Notes under the pieces: model-generated
Seen by the model: the letters and a program-made list of their open reading frames with translations, nothing else
What the model was told of the DNA's origin: nothing
The model's database searches: none
Translations under genes and position numbers: made by a program
In this document: piece after piece, positions 1-6,575 of the stretch
How positions within the stretch are numbered: the first letter of the stretch is position 1
How the letters are laid out: each line of letters begins with the position of its first letter
Source: an uncultured Mycoplasmatota bacterium
Lineage (GTDB): Bacteria > Bacillota_I > Bacilli_A > RF39 > UBA660
Assembly (NCBI GenBank): GCA_900547465.1
Contig: URHJ01000028.1
Coordinates: 1 to 10,556, forward strand
Direction: 5' to 3'
Length of the DNA stretch: 10,556 bases

Positions 1-2
1 AA

Positions 3-128
3 AGAAATTATAAATTTATATTAAATGGAGATGAATCATCTTTTAAAGACTTAGAACAACAACTAGATAAAGATTTATATAAAAAAATTAAAGAATTATA
101 CATATATTATAAAAGCAAGTTAACTTAA
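3..128 (+). CDS. C-terminal end of an unrecognised protein (partial at left edge)
   Basis: An open frame enters from the left edge and gives 41 residues before a TAA at 126-128. The other two plus-strand frames close within the first 25 bases. The tail is rich in Lys, Asp, Glu, Leu and Tyr (for example DLEQQLDKDLYKKIKELY) and looks like a soluble amphipathic helix ending in a basic stretch, with no membrane segment. The gene converges on nfo: the two stop codons overlap by three bases, and both lie inside a hairpin that can terminate transcription from either side. I do not recognise the family from this tail and assign no function. Confidence that it is coding rests on the single long open frame reaching a stop at a terminator, which is moderate evidence at this length in AT-rich DNA. 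Confidence 0.55.
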   Translation, partial: RNYKFILNGDESSFKDLEQQLDKDLYKKIKELYIYYKSKLT

Positions 129-135
129 ACTTGCT
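114..135. terminator. Bidirectional hairpin terminator between convergent genes
   Basis: AGCAAGTT (114-121) and AACTTGCT (128-135) form a perfect 8-bp stem with a 6-base loop. Plus-strand transcripts then read CTTTTATTTT and minus-strand transcripts TTTTATAA, so either direction has a modest U-rich run. The hairpin contains the stop codons of both flanking genes, as expected for a shared terminator. Confidence 0.7.
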
Positions 136-1006
136 CTTTTATTTTCTCAATTATATTATGGTCAAATTTTTTATTTTTAATCATTTCTATTTCATATTTA
201 TATGGAGGATATTCTCCTACATATGGGGTTTCTAATATCTTAGGAATATTAGATAATCGTTTATTATATATAATAGAAATTAATGTATCAAATCCTATTG
301 TACCAAATCCTATATTTTCATGACGATCTTTATGAGAAGACTTTTCATTTTTACTATCATTTATATGAATACAATGTAAAAATTCTAAACCAACTACTTC
401 ATCAAAATAATTAAGTAACTTATCAAAATCAGTAAGATCATAACCAGCATCATTCATATGACATGTATCCATACATACACCAATACGTTCTTTATTATGA
501 ACTCCATTAATTATCTTTTTTATCTCATTAAAATTAGAACCTATCTCTGTACCTTTACCTGCCATAGTCTCTAATAAAATTGTAACATCACTATTATCTA
601 AAATCATATTAAGACCAGTGATAATATTAGATATACCTTCATCGATACCTAATCCAACATGACTTCCTGGATGAAGTACCATATTCTTAATACCTAGCTT
701 ACTACAACGTTCTACTTCTTCTTGTAAAAATCTTACAGAAAACATAAATTTATCCGGATCTTTATTATTAGCTAAATTAATTATATATGGTGCATGAACA
801 ATTACTTTTGAGTAGTCTATATCTGTATCTTTCATTTTATTAAGTGCTAAAAGTGTTAATTCATCTGATATCTCACATCTTTTAGTATTTTGTGGAGCAC
901 CAGTATAAAACATAAAGGTTGTTGAACCATATGATAAAGCTTCTTCCAAACTTCCTAAAATCTGTGTATCTTTTTTAAAACCAACATGACTTCCTATCAA
1001 TAACAT
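125..1006 (-). CDS. nfo: Endonuclease IV, AP endonuclease (Nfo)
   Basis: This 293-residue protein is a full-length member of the endonuclease IV family, which cuts the phosphodiester bond 5' to abasic sites in base excision repair in the cytoplasm (E. coli Nfo is 285 residues). The TIM-barrel motifs occur in order: IGSHVG near the start, VHAPYIINLA, VLHPGSHVG, LLETMAGKGTEIG, GVCMDTCHMNDAGYDL, HINDSK, DRHENIGFG and ILETPY. All the expected metal ligands of the tri-zinc site can be placed: H71, H112, E146, D180, H183, H214, D227, H229 and E259. The start is supported by GGAGG six bases upstream of the ATG. It is the only gene between a terminator upstream and one downstream, so it is probably monocistronic, with a good promoter candidate just past the pilin stop codon. 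Confidence 0.97.
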   Translation of the reverse strand: MLLIGSHVGFKKDTQILGSLEEALSYGSTTFMFYTGAPQNTKRCEISDELTLLALNKMKDTDIDYSKVIVHAPYIINLANNKDPDKFMFSVRFLQEEVERCSKLGIKNMVLHPGSHVGLGIDEGISNIITGLNMILDNSDVTILLETMAGKGTEIGSNFNEIKKIINGVHNKERIGVCMDTCHMNDAGYDLTDFDKLLNYFDEVVGLEFLHCIHINDSKNEKSSHKDRHENIGFGTIGFDTLISIIYNKRLSNIPKILETPYVGEYPPYKYEIEMIKNKKFDHNIIEKIKEQV

Positions 1007-1047
1007 AAAATACCTCCAAACTATCTATATTATATCAAATGTTTATG

Positions 1048-1073
1048 AAAAAAAAAAAGAAGAAATCTTCTTT
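1048..1073 (-). terminator. Rho-independent terminator of the pilin cluster
   Basis: Read on the minus strand, AAAGAAG, a 4-base loop and CTTCTTT (genomic 1056-1062 and 1067-1073) form a 7-bp stem followed by an unbroken run of 11 T (1048-1058). It lies about 55 bases after the stop of the last pilin gene. The T tract makes it the most convincing terminator in the window despite the A/T-rich stem. Confidence 0.7.
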
Positions 1074-1082
1074 CTAAAAATT

Positions 1083-1111
1083 TTTATAATAATATTACAA
1101 GAAGTTGTCAA
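1083..1111 (-). promoter_or_regulatory. Predicted sigma-A-type promoter for nfo
   Basis: On the minus strand TTGACA (1106-1111), a 17-base spacer and TATAAA (1083-1088) match the vegetative consensus closely. The predicted start near 1076 gives a leader of about 70 bases to the nfo ATG. Oddly, the hairpin and T tract of the pilin terminator lie immediately downstream, inside the first 30 transcribed bases. A second TATAAT (1029-1034) lies closer to the gene but lacks a good -35 element. Confidence 0.55.
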
Positions 1112-1126
1112 TTAATTACTATACAA

Positions 1127-1645
1127 TTATGTTGTACAATATTGCGCACCTGATGGTAATTTATTGGATTGTACACCACCCTTTTTTATTTTTGTTTGAT
1201 CAACAGATGTTTCCGCTGTAATTTCAACAGTACCATTATTACCACCATCTTTTATAAAAATACTATATTCAAACTTTCCAGCGCTATTTGTAACCCTAAC
1301 AAAACTATTATCTAAATCAAATGCTTTTCCGTATGATGAGTTAGTACCACCTTTTTCTAACTTAATATCAGCTAATTTGATATATATAGTTCCACCTTCT
1401 TCTGGAAGAGTACACGTAGAACTATCATTTTTAGCAGTAAAATCATCATTTAATAACATATATCTAGCTGAATCTATGTACGATTTTGCTGTATCTGCAT
1501 ATGTATTTTTTTTAGAATTTTCAATATATTTAGTTACTTGAGGAATAGCAACTATCATCAAAATACCTAAAATAACAATAACTGCTAACAACTCAATTAA
1601 AGTAAATCCTTTTGAATTATTCTTCATTTTTAATATTGTTTTCAT
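1127..1645 (-). CDS. Type IV prepilin, ordinary short leader (probable major pilin or pseudopilin)
   Basis: The 172-residue protein has a 13-residue basic leader ending in Gly, then FTLIE with Glu at mature position 5 (E18) and a hydrophobic helix to about residue 35. This is the class-III prepilin signature recognised by prepilin peptidase; cleavage is predicted between G13 and F14. The helix continues as an amphipathic segment (TKYIENSKKNTYADTAKSYIDSARY), and the globular head carries two cysteines, C78 and C170, placed to form one disulfide as in many pilin D-regions. The part around GKAFDLDNSFVRVTN resembles the cores of the two larger prepilins upstream, so all three are probably related. 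The start is supported by AGGTG five bases before the ATG; an internal ATG at residue 7 lacks this site. It is the last gene before the T-tract terminator and has its own promoter candidate. Confidence 0.92.
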   Translation of the reverse strand: MKTILKMKNNSKGFTLIELLAVIVILGILMIVAIPQVTKYIENSKKNTYADTAKSYIDSARYMLLNDDFTAKNDSSTCTLPEEGGTIYIKLADIKLEKGGTNSSYGKAFDLDNSFVRVTNSAGKFEYSIFIKDGGNNGTVEITAETSVDQTKIKKGGVQSNKLPSGAQYCTT

Positions 1646-1661
1646 ACTATCACCTACACTA

Positions 1662-1690
1662 ACTATATCATGTTTTTTTTCTTAAATCAA
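1662..1690 (-). promoter_or_regulatory. Predicted promoter of the short prepilin gene
   Basis: On the minus strand TTGATT (1685-1690), a 17-base spacer containing an A8 tract and TATAGT (1662-1667) lie in the 62-base gap between the prepilin genes. The predicted start is about 10 bases before the AGGTGAT ribosome binding site. It would allow this likely abundant pilin to be made independently of the upstream genes. Confidence 0.5.
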
Positions 1691-1707
1691 TTATTATTTA
1701 ACTTTTT

Positions 1708-3126
1708 CTAACAAGACGCTGAATCTTTAACACCTGCAGATATTAATTTTGCAACATTATAAACAGTACCATCACTATTACTTATTAAACGACCTGGAAA
1801 TTCAAATACCAAGGCTCCTTTAGATTTTTTAAATACACTATCAGAACAGTCTAAGGGAACACTAACAGTATAATAACTAGATTCATTTTTACAAGTTGCG
1901 TTAATCTGGTCACCATAAACACCATTATCTACAAAATTAACTGGTATATTAAAAGAAGCACAGCTAGTATACTGTAAATTTGGTCCTATTCCTCTAATTT
2001 CAAAATTAACATAATCTTTATCACTAGGGTTTCTACACTTTGACTTACTTAAAAACCAATTTTCAATAGCTCCGCAGGAACCAAAATTTTTTTTATCAAC
2101 TTTTAGATCAATTGTAACAGACTCATTGTAAGAAGGTCTAGTATCACTCCCTGCTATACTACCACCTGTACTACCTGATATACTTCCACCAGTACCACCA
2201 CTATTACTAGAACCACTTTTAGATATACAGCAAGTACCAAAACTAGTTTTACTTTTTGTTATCAGTTTAGATAAATCTTTTTTATATAAATTATCTTTAC
2301 TTATTTCAGAAATACCAAAATAATTTTTATTGTCCTTATTTTCAATTAATTGAACAGAGTAATTAATTACAGATCCGCAAGAAGTGAATGTATTTTCAAC
2401 CTTTACATATGATTTTTCCAAGTCATATTTACCACCATTGGGTGCTTTTCCATTTTCAGTTGAAAATTCATTAGTTCCCAAATCAGAAATATAAAAGCAA
2501 TTAACACCATTAGTACCAGGTTTATTACTTGAACTAGAATTAACCTTATATTCAGCCAAAGAAACCATTCGCTTAGCATCTTCCAAATATGTTTTATTTT
2601 TATTTTTTTCAGAAACACCAACAACATTTGGAACTGCGATTAAAGCCAAAATAGCTAAAATAGATATCGTTGCAATTAATTCAATCAAAGTAAAACCACT
2701 ATCATTCAATGGACGACTTACAAATCTTAAATCATTTCTATCAAAATCTTTATTTTCATAATTAAACATCAAACTATCTTGTTTATTTATTATTTCTTGA
2801 TTTTTCCTAGATAACGATTGTTTACATATAAAATTAGAAACGGAATTACTTTTCTTTTCCTGAATTTGTTTAACAGTAGACATTAATTTAGTTTTTTCTT
2901 GAGTATCAGCAATTTTCTTTATATCTTTACCATTAAATAATACTTTTCCTATTTTCACTTCATAATCACGTTTATTACTAGCATAACTAAATAATACTTT
3001 TTTTTCTAAATCACTCAATTTTGTTTTAGGAACCAATCGTCCATCTTTAACACATAAAGATATGTTTTTTATAAGATAATTATTTGTTTTTTTTAGTTTT
3101 ACACTTATACCTTTTATTTCTAACAT
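1708..3126 (-). CDS. Large type IV prepilin with a 144-residue ABC-ATPase-like leader (paralog A)
   Basis: This 472-residue protein has a perfect prepilin signature (GFTLIEL) deep inside: predicted cleavage follows G144, Glu5 is E149, and the hydrophobic helix spans about 145-168. The mature part (328 residues) has a pilin core, a Gly/Ser linker at about 304-327 and a C-terminal domain; ten or more cysteines suggest disulfides outside the cell. Residues 1-143 have no signal peptide or membrane segment and should stay in the cytoplasm until cleavage. They start MLEIKGISVKLK and contain GKVLFNGKDIKKI, wording typical of ABC ATPase strands 1-3, but the P-loop position (37-45) reads LSDLEKKVL. 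The start has AGGTGAT five bases before the ATG, and leader identity with the neighbouring paralog shows that this region is translated. The fold of the leader is my inference; the prepilin call is firm. Confidence 0.88.
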   Translation of the reverse strand: MLEIKGISVKLKKTNNYLIKNISLCVKDGRLVPKTKLSDLEKKVLFSYASNKRDYEVKIGKVLFNGKDIKKIADTQEKTKLMSTVKQIQEKKSNSVSNFICKQSLSRKNQEIINKQDSLMFNYENKDFDRNDLRFVSRPLNDSGFTLIELIATISILAILALIAVPNVVGVSEKNKNKTYLEDAKRMVSLAEYKVNSSSSNKPGTNGVNCFYISDLGTNEFSTENGKAPNGGKYDLEKSYVKVENTFTSCGSVINYSVQLIENKDNKNYFGISEISKDNLYKKDLSKLITKSKTSFGTCCISKSGSSNSGGTGGSISGSTGGSIAGSDTRPSYNESVTIDLKVDKKNFGSCGAIENWFLSKSKCRNPSDKDYVNFEIRGIGPNLQYTSCASFNIPVNFVDNGVYGDQINATCKNESSYYTVSVPLDCSDSVFKKSKGALVFEFPGRLISNSDGTVYNVAKLISAGVKDSASC

Positions 3127-3158
3127 TTATTATCACCTACTATACACAATTTTATCAA

Positions 3159-3177
3159 ATTTATAATAAGATGTCAT
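3159..3177 (-). promoter_or_regulatory. Upstream block shared by the two large prepilin genes (copy A)
   Basis: The plus-strand 19-mer ATTTATAATAAGATGTCAT lies 33 bases upstream of paralog A. Paralog B has the same block with 2 mismatches (4664-4682). On the minus strand both read ATGACAT followed by TTATT and TAAAT. ATGACA with a 17-base spacer to TAAAAT could be this copy's promoter. The matching promoter spacing is not seen in copy B, so the block may instead be an operator or a relic of gene duplication. Confidence 0.4.
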
Positions 3178-3217
3178 CAATCAAAATAAAAATCACTTGT
3201 TAATTACTACTATAATT

Positions 3218-4636
3218 TCATTTTGCCACACCAGTGGAAATAGAAGTTGCTTGATTTGATATATCAGTATTTAATTTATAAAATACTCCTGCTGGAAAAT
3301 CAATTACTATCGGTCCCTTACTTCCCATAAATCTAGCATCTTGACAACTAACTTCAAACTCCGCAACTGCTGTTATAAGCATAGGATTAGAGCCAGTATT
3401 ATCAAGAACTATATTACTAGTACTAACAACAGTATCCCCTATTTTTAAATCAGCTGTTTTACCTGAACCAAAACTAGCAGGATAATAACTAGGTTTAAAT
3501 TTAAAAGTAAAGGAAGCTTTTGGTGTGCTTATACAAGCAGAAGTGTTTTTCATAGCATTAGAATAACCAACTATACTACTCGCCGCATTAAAATCTTCAT
3601 TAATAGATGGCTCAGGATAAGTTACCTCACTAGATGTTTCCCCAGTACCAGAATCTTGTGAATCAGAAGTCACCTTTTTTCCATTACAGTCAGAGAATGA
3701 AGATAAAGGTTTCGTTTTACTTACTAAACTAGAAGGATTACCTGTTTTATATAATGTATCTTTTGCTATATTTTGAACACCAAAATAACTATTTTCTTTC
3801 TGTTCAACCAATTGAACGGAATATTTTAATTCATAAAAGCCACTAGATACACCATTTGAATAATATTCTTCATCTTTTGTAACTCTTACATAAGACTTAT
3901 TTGTTAAATAAGTACCTCCATTAGGAGCTTTTCCTTGACCATTCGTTGATAAATCAAAATCATCTAAATAAATACAAACAGCACCACAAGAACCTGATGG
4001 TTTATATTTAGACTCAGAACTAACTTTATACTCAGCTAAAGATATCATTCTTTTAGCATCTTCAACATAAGTTTTCTCTTTACTCTTCTCAGTAACACCA
4101 ACAACATTAGGAACTGCCATTAATGCTAGTACTGCTAAAATCGATATAGTAGCTATTAATTCAACCAAAGTAAAACCATTATCTGTAAGTGGTTTTCCAA
4201 TAAATTTAAGAGTTTTACTATCAAATTTTGTTTTCTCATAATCAATAATTAAACTATCTTCCTCTTTAAGCATATTTTTCATTTCTTTAGCAAAAAAATT
4301 TGTTTTCCGACATTCTTTTGAGAAGGATTTTTTATATACACAATTGGAAATTGTATCATTTTTAATTTCTTGTAATTTTTTAACAGTTGATATTAATTTA
4401 TTTTTCTCTTTTTTGTTAGATATTTCATTGATATTTTTACCATTATATAATATTTCACCAAATTCTATTTCATAATCATATCTATTTTTTGCATAATCAA
4501 ATAAAATTTGTTTTTCAGCATTGCTTAATTCTGTTTCTGGTACTAATCGCCCATTTTTTACATATAAAGATATATTTCGTATGAGATAATTATTTGTACT
4601 TTTTAACTTAACACTTACATTCTTTATTTCCAACAT
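3218..4636 (-). CDS. Large type IV prepilin with a 154-residue ABC-ATPase-like leader (paralog B)
   Basis: This 472-residue prepilin has the cleavage motif GFTLVEL at 154-160 (cut after G154, Glu5 = E159) and a hydrophobic helix to about residue 178. The mature part is about 318 residues: a pilin core, a Ser/Thr/Glu-rich linker around 322-342 and a C-terminal domain whose end (KGPIVIDFPAG) resembles KGALVFEFPGR in paralog A. The cytoplasmic leader resembles ABC ATPases more than that of A: MLEIKNVSVKLK, GEILYNGKNINEI, a possible Q-loop STVKK, and LIIDYEKTKFD (129-139), the same length as the Walker B to D-loop string LILDEPTSALD but without the catalytic Glu. The P-loop site (LSNAEKQIL, 37-45) keeps a Lys but none of the glycines. 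Cysteines are fewer than in A. The start is supported by AGGTGAT five bases before the ATG. The leader fold is inferred; the prepilin identity is seen directly. Confidence 0.88.
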   Translation of the reverse strand: MLEIKNVSVKLKSTNNYLIRNISLYVKNGRLVPETELSNAEKQILFDYAKNRYDYEIEFGEILYNGKNINEISNKKEKNKLISTVKKLQEIKNDTISNCVYKKSFSKECRKTNFFAKEMKNMLKEEDSLIIDYEKTKFDSKTLKFIGKPLTDNGFTLVELIATISILAVLALMAVPNVVGVTEKSKEKTYVEDAKRMISLAEYKVSSESKYKPSGSCGAVCIYLDDFDLSTNGQGKAPNGGTYLTNKSYVRVTKDEEYYSNGVSSGFYELKYSVQLVEQKENSYFGVQNIAKDTLYKTGNPSSLVSKTKPLSSFSDCNGKKVTSDSQDSGTGETSSEVTYPEPSINEDFNAASSIVGYSNAMKNTSACISTPKASFTFKFKPSYYPASFGSGKTADLKIGDTVVSTSNIVLDNTGSNPMLITAVAEFEVSCQDARFMGSKGPIVIDFPAGVFYKLNTDISNQATSISTGVAK

Positions 4637-4663
4637 CTACTATCACCTATTATAGTGTAACAG

Positions 4664-4682
4664 ATTTACAATAAAATGTCAT
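4664..4682 (-). promoter_or_regulatory. Upstream block shared by the two large prepilin genes (copy B)
   Basis: The plus-strand 19-mer ATTTACAATAAAATGTCAT matches copy A (3159-3177) at 17 of 19 positions and lies 28 bases upstream of the paralog B start. Nearer the gene, the minus strand reads CTATAATAGGTGAT, so a TATAAT-like -10 may abut the ribosome binding site. No matching -35 is clear, so the exact role is open. Confidence 0.4.
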
Positions 4683-4715
4683 TAGACAATAAAAATAATA
4701 TCTTCAATAATTCAT

Positions 4716-5879
4716 TTATATTATTTTTTTTAAATTTTCTTTTTCTTTCAATATTGGTAAAGACAAATCATCAGAAAATATAGAATCATATCTAAATATA
4801 GCAAATCCTCCATATCTAGTAGCATTTCTACTGAGAATTACTTGTCTCATAATAATATCATCTTCATCACACCACTCATTAATACCACCTTTTGCATACT
4901 TATCTTGTTGATTTACTTTATAAAAAGCAAGTGCTGGCATAAGTAATATTTTATTATTCTTAATTAAATCATTCCACTCTGCTAAAACCTGATAAAATGG
5001 TTGCACCTCATTATTAAAGCCATAATATATTTGGGGCATTAAATAATCTACATATCCATCTTCACTTCCCCATTTCTTAACATCAGCAAAATTCTTACTA
5101 TAATTATTAGAAATATTTCCTTCTGGACTTATTCCAAATAAAACATTATGTTTCTTAGTAACATCATGTACCCTCTTTACTAAATCATTAACTTGCATCA
5201 AGTGATACTCTTCCAAAGAAATATCATTATTTTTACTATATTCCCGAAAGTTTTCTAGATCTATTGTTGAATTTGGATAAAAATAATCATCAAATAAAAT
5301 TCCATCAACAGAGTAATTAGATACTATTTCTGATATTCCCTCAACTATTAATTTCTTAACTTCTTCACTAGCGGGATTATAAAATATTCCTCCTTCACTA
5401 ATTTGAACACTATTAGTATTTAATAATGAATATGCTTTATTTTTCTCACTTATAGTACTTATATCATTATTATTTCTAATCCTATAAGGATTAACCCAAG
5501 CATGTACTTCTATATTTTTCTCATGACAACGCTTAATAAAATACGCTAAAACATCATATCCAGGTGTTATCCCTTCACTACTAGACACACTACTACTCCA
5601 AGGAAATAACTTAGATTCGTAGATAGCATCAGAAAAACTTCTAACTTGTAAGATTAACATATTAAATTTATATTCATCTAATGTACTTACAATGTTATCT
5701 ACACTCTTTTTACTATCAGATACATTTGTATTTTTAACATACTTTTGTAATTCTATATAACTAAAAAAAACAGCTTTTTTCTCTTTAACTACTTCTACTT
5801 TTCTCTCACTTTTTTCTTTATTAGGTATTAAAAGAAGTATACAAAAAAGAATTAGCACTATTAATATTAATTTTTTCAT
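4716..5879 (-). CDS. Membrane-anchored GHL10-type glycoside hydrolase-like protein
   Basis: The 387-residue protein belongs to the 'family 10 glycosylhydrolase-like' group (PF02638, GHL10, YngK-like), extracytoplasmic TIM-barrel proteins presumed to act on cell-wall or surface polysaccharide; substrates are mostly unknown. The N-terminus (about 3-18) is a single hydrophobic segment followed by charged residues, best read as an uncleaved anchor. Family motifs are in order: LILQVRSFSDAIYES (75-89), HAWVNPYR (126-133), GILFDDYFYP (193-202, carrying likely catalytic acids), GISPEG (249-254), YLMPQIYYGF (279-288) and GGFAIFRYDS (357-366). The length is normal for one catalytic domain without extra wall-binding modules. 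GGTGAT precedes the ATG. It sits 45 bases after the DUF421 gene and 79 bases before prepilin B, so co-transcription is plausible; trimming of wall to pass a filament is possible but only a guess. Confidence 0.88.
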   Translation of the reverse strand: MKKLILIVLILFCILLLIPNKEKSERKVEVVKEKKAVFFSYIELQKYVKNTNVSDSKKSVDNIVSTLDEYKFNMLILQVRSFSDAIYESKLFPWSSSVSSSEGITPGYDVLAYFIKRCHEKNIEVHAWVNPYRIRNNNDISTISEKNKAYSLLNTNSVQISEGGIFYNPASEEVKKLIVEGISEIVSNYSVDGILFDDYFYPNSTIDLENFREYSKNNDISLEEYHLMQVNDLVKRVHDVTKKHNVLFGISPEGNISNNYSKNFADVKKWGSEDGYVDYLMPQIYYGFNNEVQPFYQVLAEWNDLIKNNKILLMPALAFYKVNQQDKYAKGGINEWCDEDDIIMRQVILSRNATRYGGFAIFRYDSIFSDDLSLPILKEKENLKKII

Positions 5880-5924
5880 ATTATCACCAATACTAATATA
5901 TACTAATTCTTTTAAATATTTTGT

Positions 5925-6563
5925 CTATTTAACGTTCTCATTTTCAATAAAAAATAAATGCTTATTTTTATAGAATGCATAAAAAACTTGTTTTGCAGTA
6001 ACATTATTATCTTTTAATCTTTTATTTAACCATTCCTCATCTTTACCAATTTGAACTAAAGTTTCTTTATCTACTTTCCCATCTAATATAACTGGTAAAG
6101 GATAACTATGATCCTTATCTTTTAAAAATACAGAAAGTTTACCACTTGTCTCTAAAATAGCATAATCTACTTCTTCTAAACTTTTTATACTCTTTTCTCT
6201 TAATTGTGTCAACAAATCATCTAAATTATATCTTTGATTTAACATCTCTTCAAAATTTACTTTTCCCCTATTAATAATAATAGATGGTTCTCCCTCTATC
6301 TTTTCTCTTATATCCGGACTTTTTAAAGATATTTTCGCAGTTATTATTTGAATAATAACAAGAGCACAAATAGGTACTAATGATATAAATACATTAGATT
6401 TGTATTTATCAATTGCCATAGCCGCTAACTCAGCTATTAAAATAGAAACTATCAAATCCATAATTGATAACTCTCCAATTTCTCTTTTTCCCATAAATCG
6501 ATATACAATAGCAATTACAAAATAAAATAAGATTGTTCTATATAAAACAATAAGGATATCCAT
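5925..6563 (-). CDS. DUF421 / YetF-family membrane protein
   Basis: This 212-residue protein matches the DUF421 (PF04239, YetF/YrbG/YdfS) family in length and layout. Three membrane helices lie at about 4-22, 33-51 and 58-77, with the family motif MGKREIGELSIMDLIVSILI (24-43) joining the first two. A cytoplasmic domain follows, containing GEPSIIINRGKVN (91-103), the helix NLDDLLTQLREK and the strand YAILETSGKLSVFLK. The molecular role is poorly defined; some relatives have been linked to spore or envelope properties. The start is well supported by GAGGTGAT close to the ATG. It is the first gene of the minus-strand run ending with the pilins and is divergent from the TIGR04086 gene. From memory, B. 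subtilis yrbG and yrzE are adjacent near secDF, so its location here fits a conserved neighbourhood. Confidence 0.92.
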   Translation of the reverse strand: MDILIVLYRTILFYFVIAIVYRFMGKREIGELSIMDLIVSILIAELAAMAIDKYKSNVFISLVPICALVIIQIITAKISLKSPDIREKIEGEPSIIINRGKVNFEEMLNQRYNLDDLLTQLREKSIKSLEEVDYAILETSGKLSVFLKDKDHSYPLPVILDGKVDKETLVQIGKDEEWLNKRLKDNNVTAKQVFYAFYKNKHLFFIENENVK

Positions 6564-6575
6564 TAAATCACCTCT

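Noticed and set aside
2403..2627. A 74-residue minus-strand frame inside prepilin paralog A
   Set aside because: It lies wholly within the prepilin gene in another frame, covers its hydrophobic helix region, and has no ribosome binding site; it is a shadow.
2767..2769. Internal ATG (Met120) in paralog A as the true start, giving a 25-residue leader
   Set aside because: No good ribosome binding site precedes it, paralog B has no equivalent start, and the upstream 119 residues are conserved between paralogs and follow a strong AGGTGAT site.
4694..4725. Hairpin AATAATAT / ATATTATT after the GHL10 gene as a terminator
   Set aside because: The stem is A/T only with a 16-base loop, and the minus strand continues TTTATTG without a real T tract; such pairs are expected by chance here.
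5840..5845. Lipobox in the GHL10-type protein (Cys13)
   Set aside because: The residue before the Cys is Phe, which does not fit the lipobox; an uncleaved membrane anchor is more likely.
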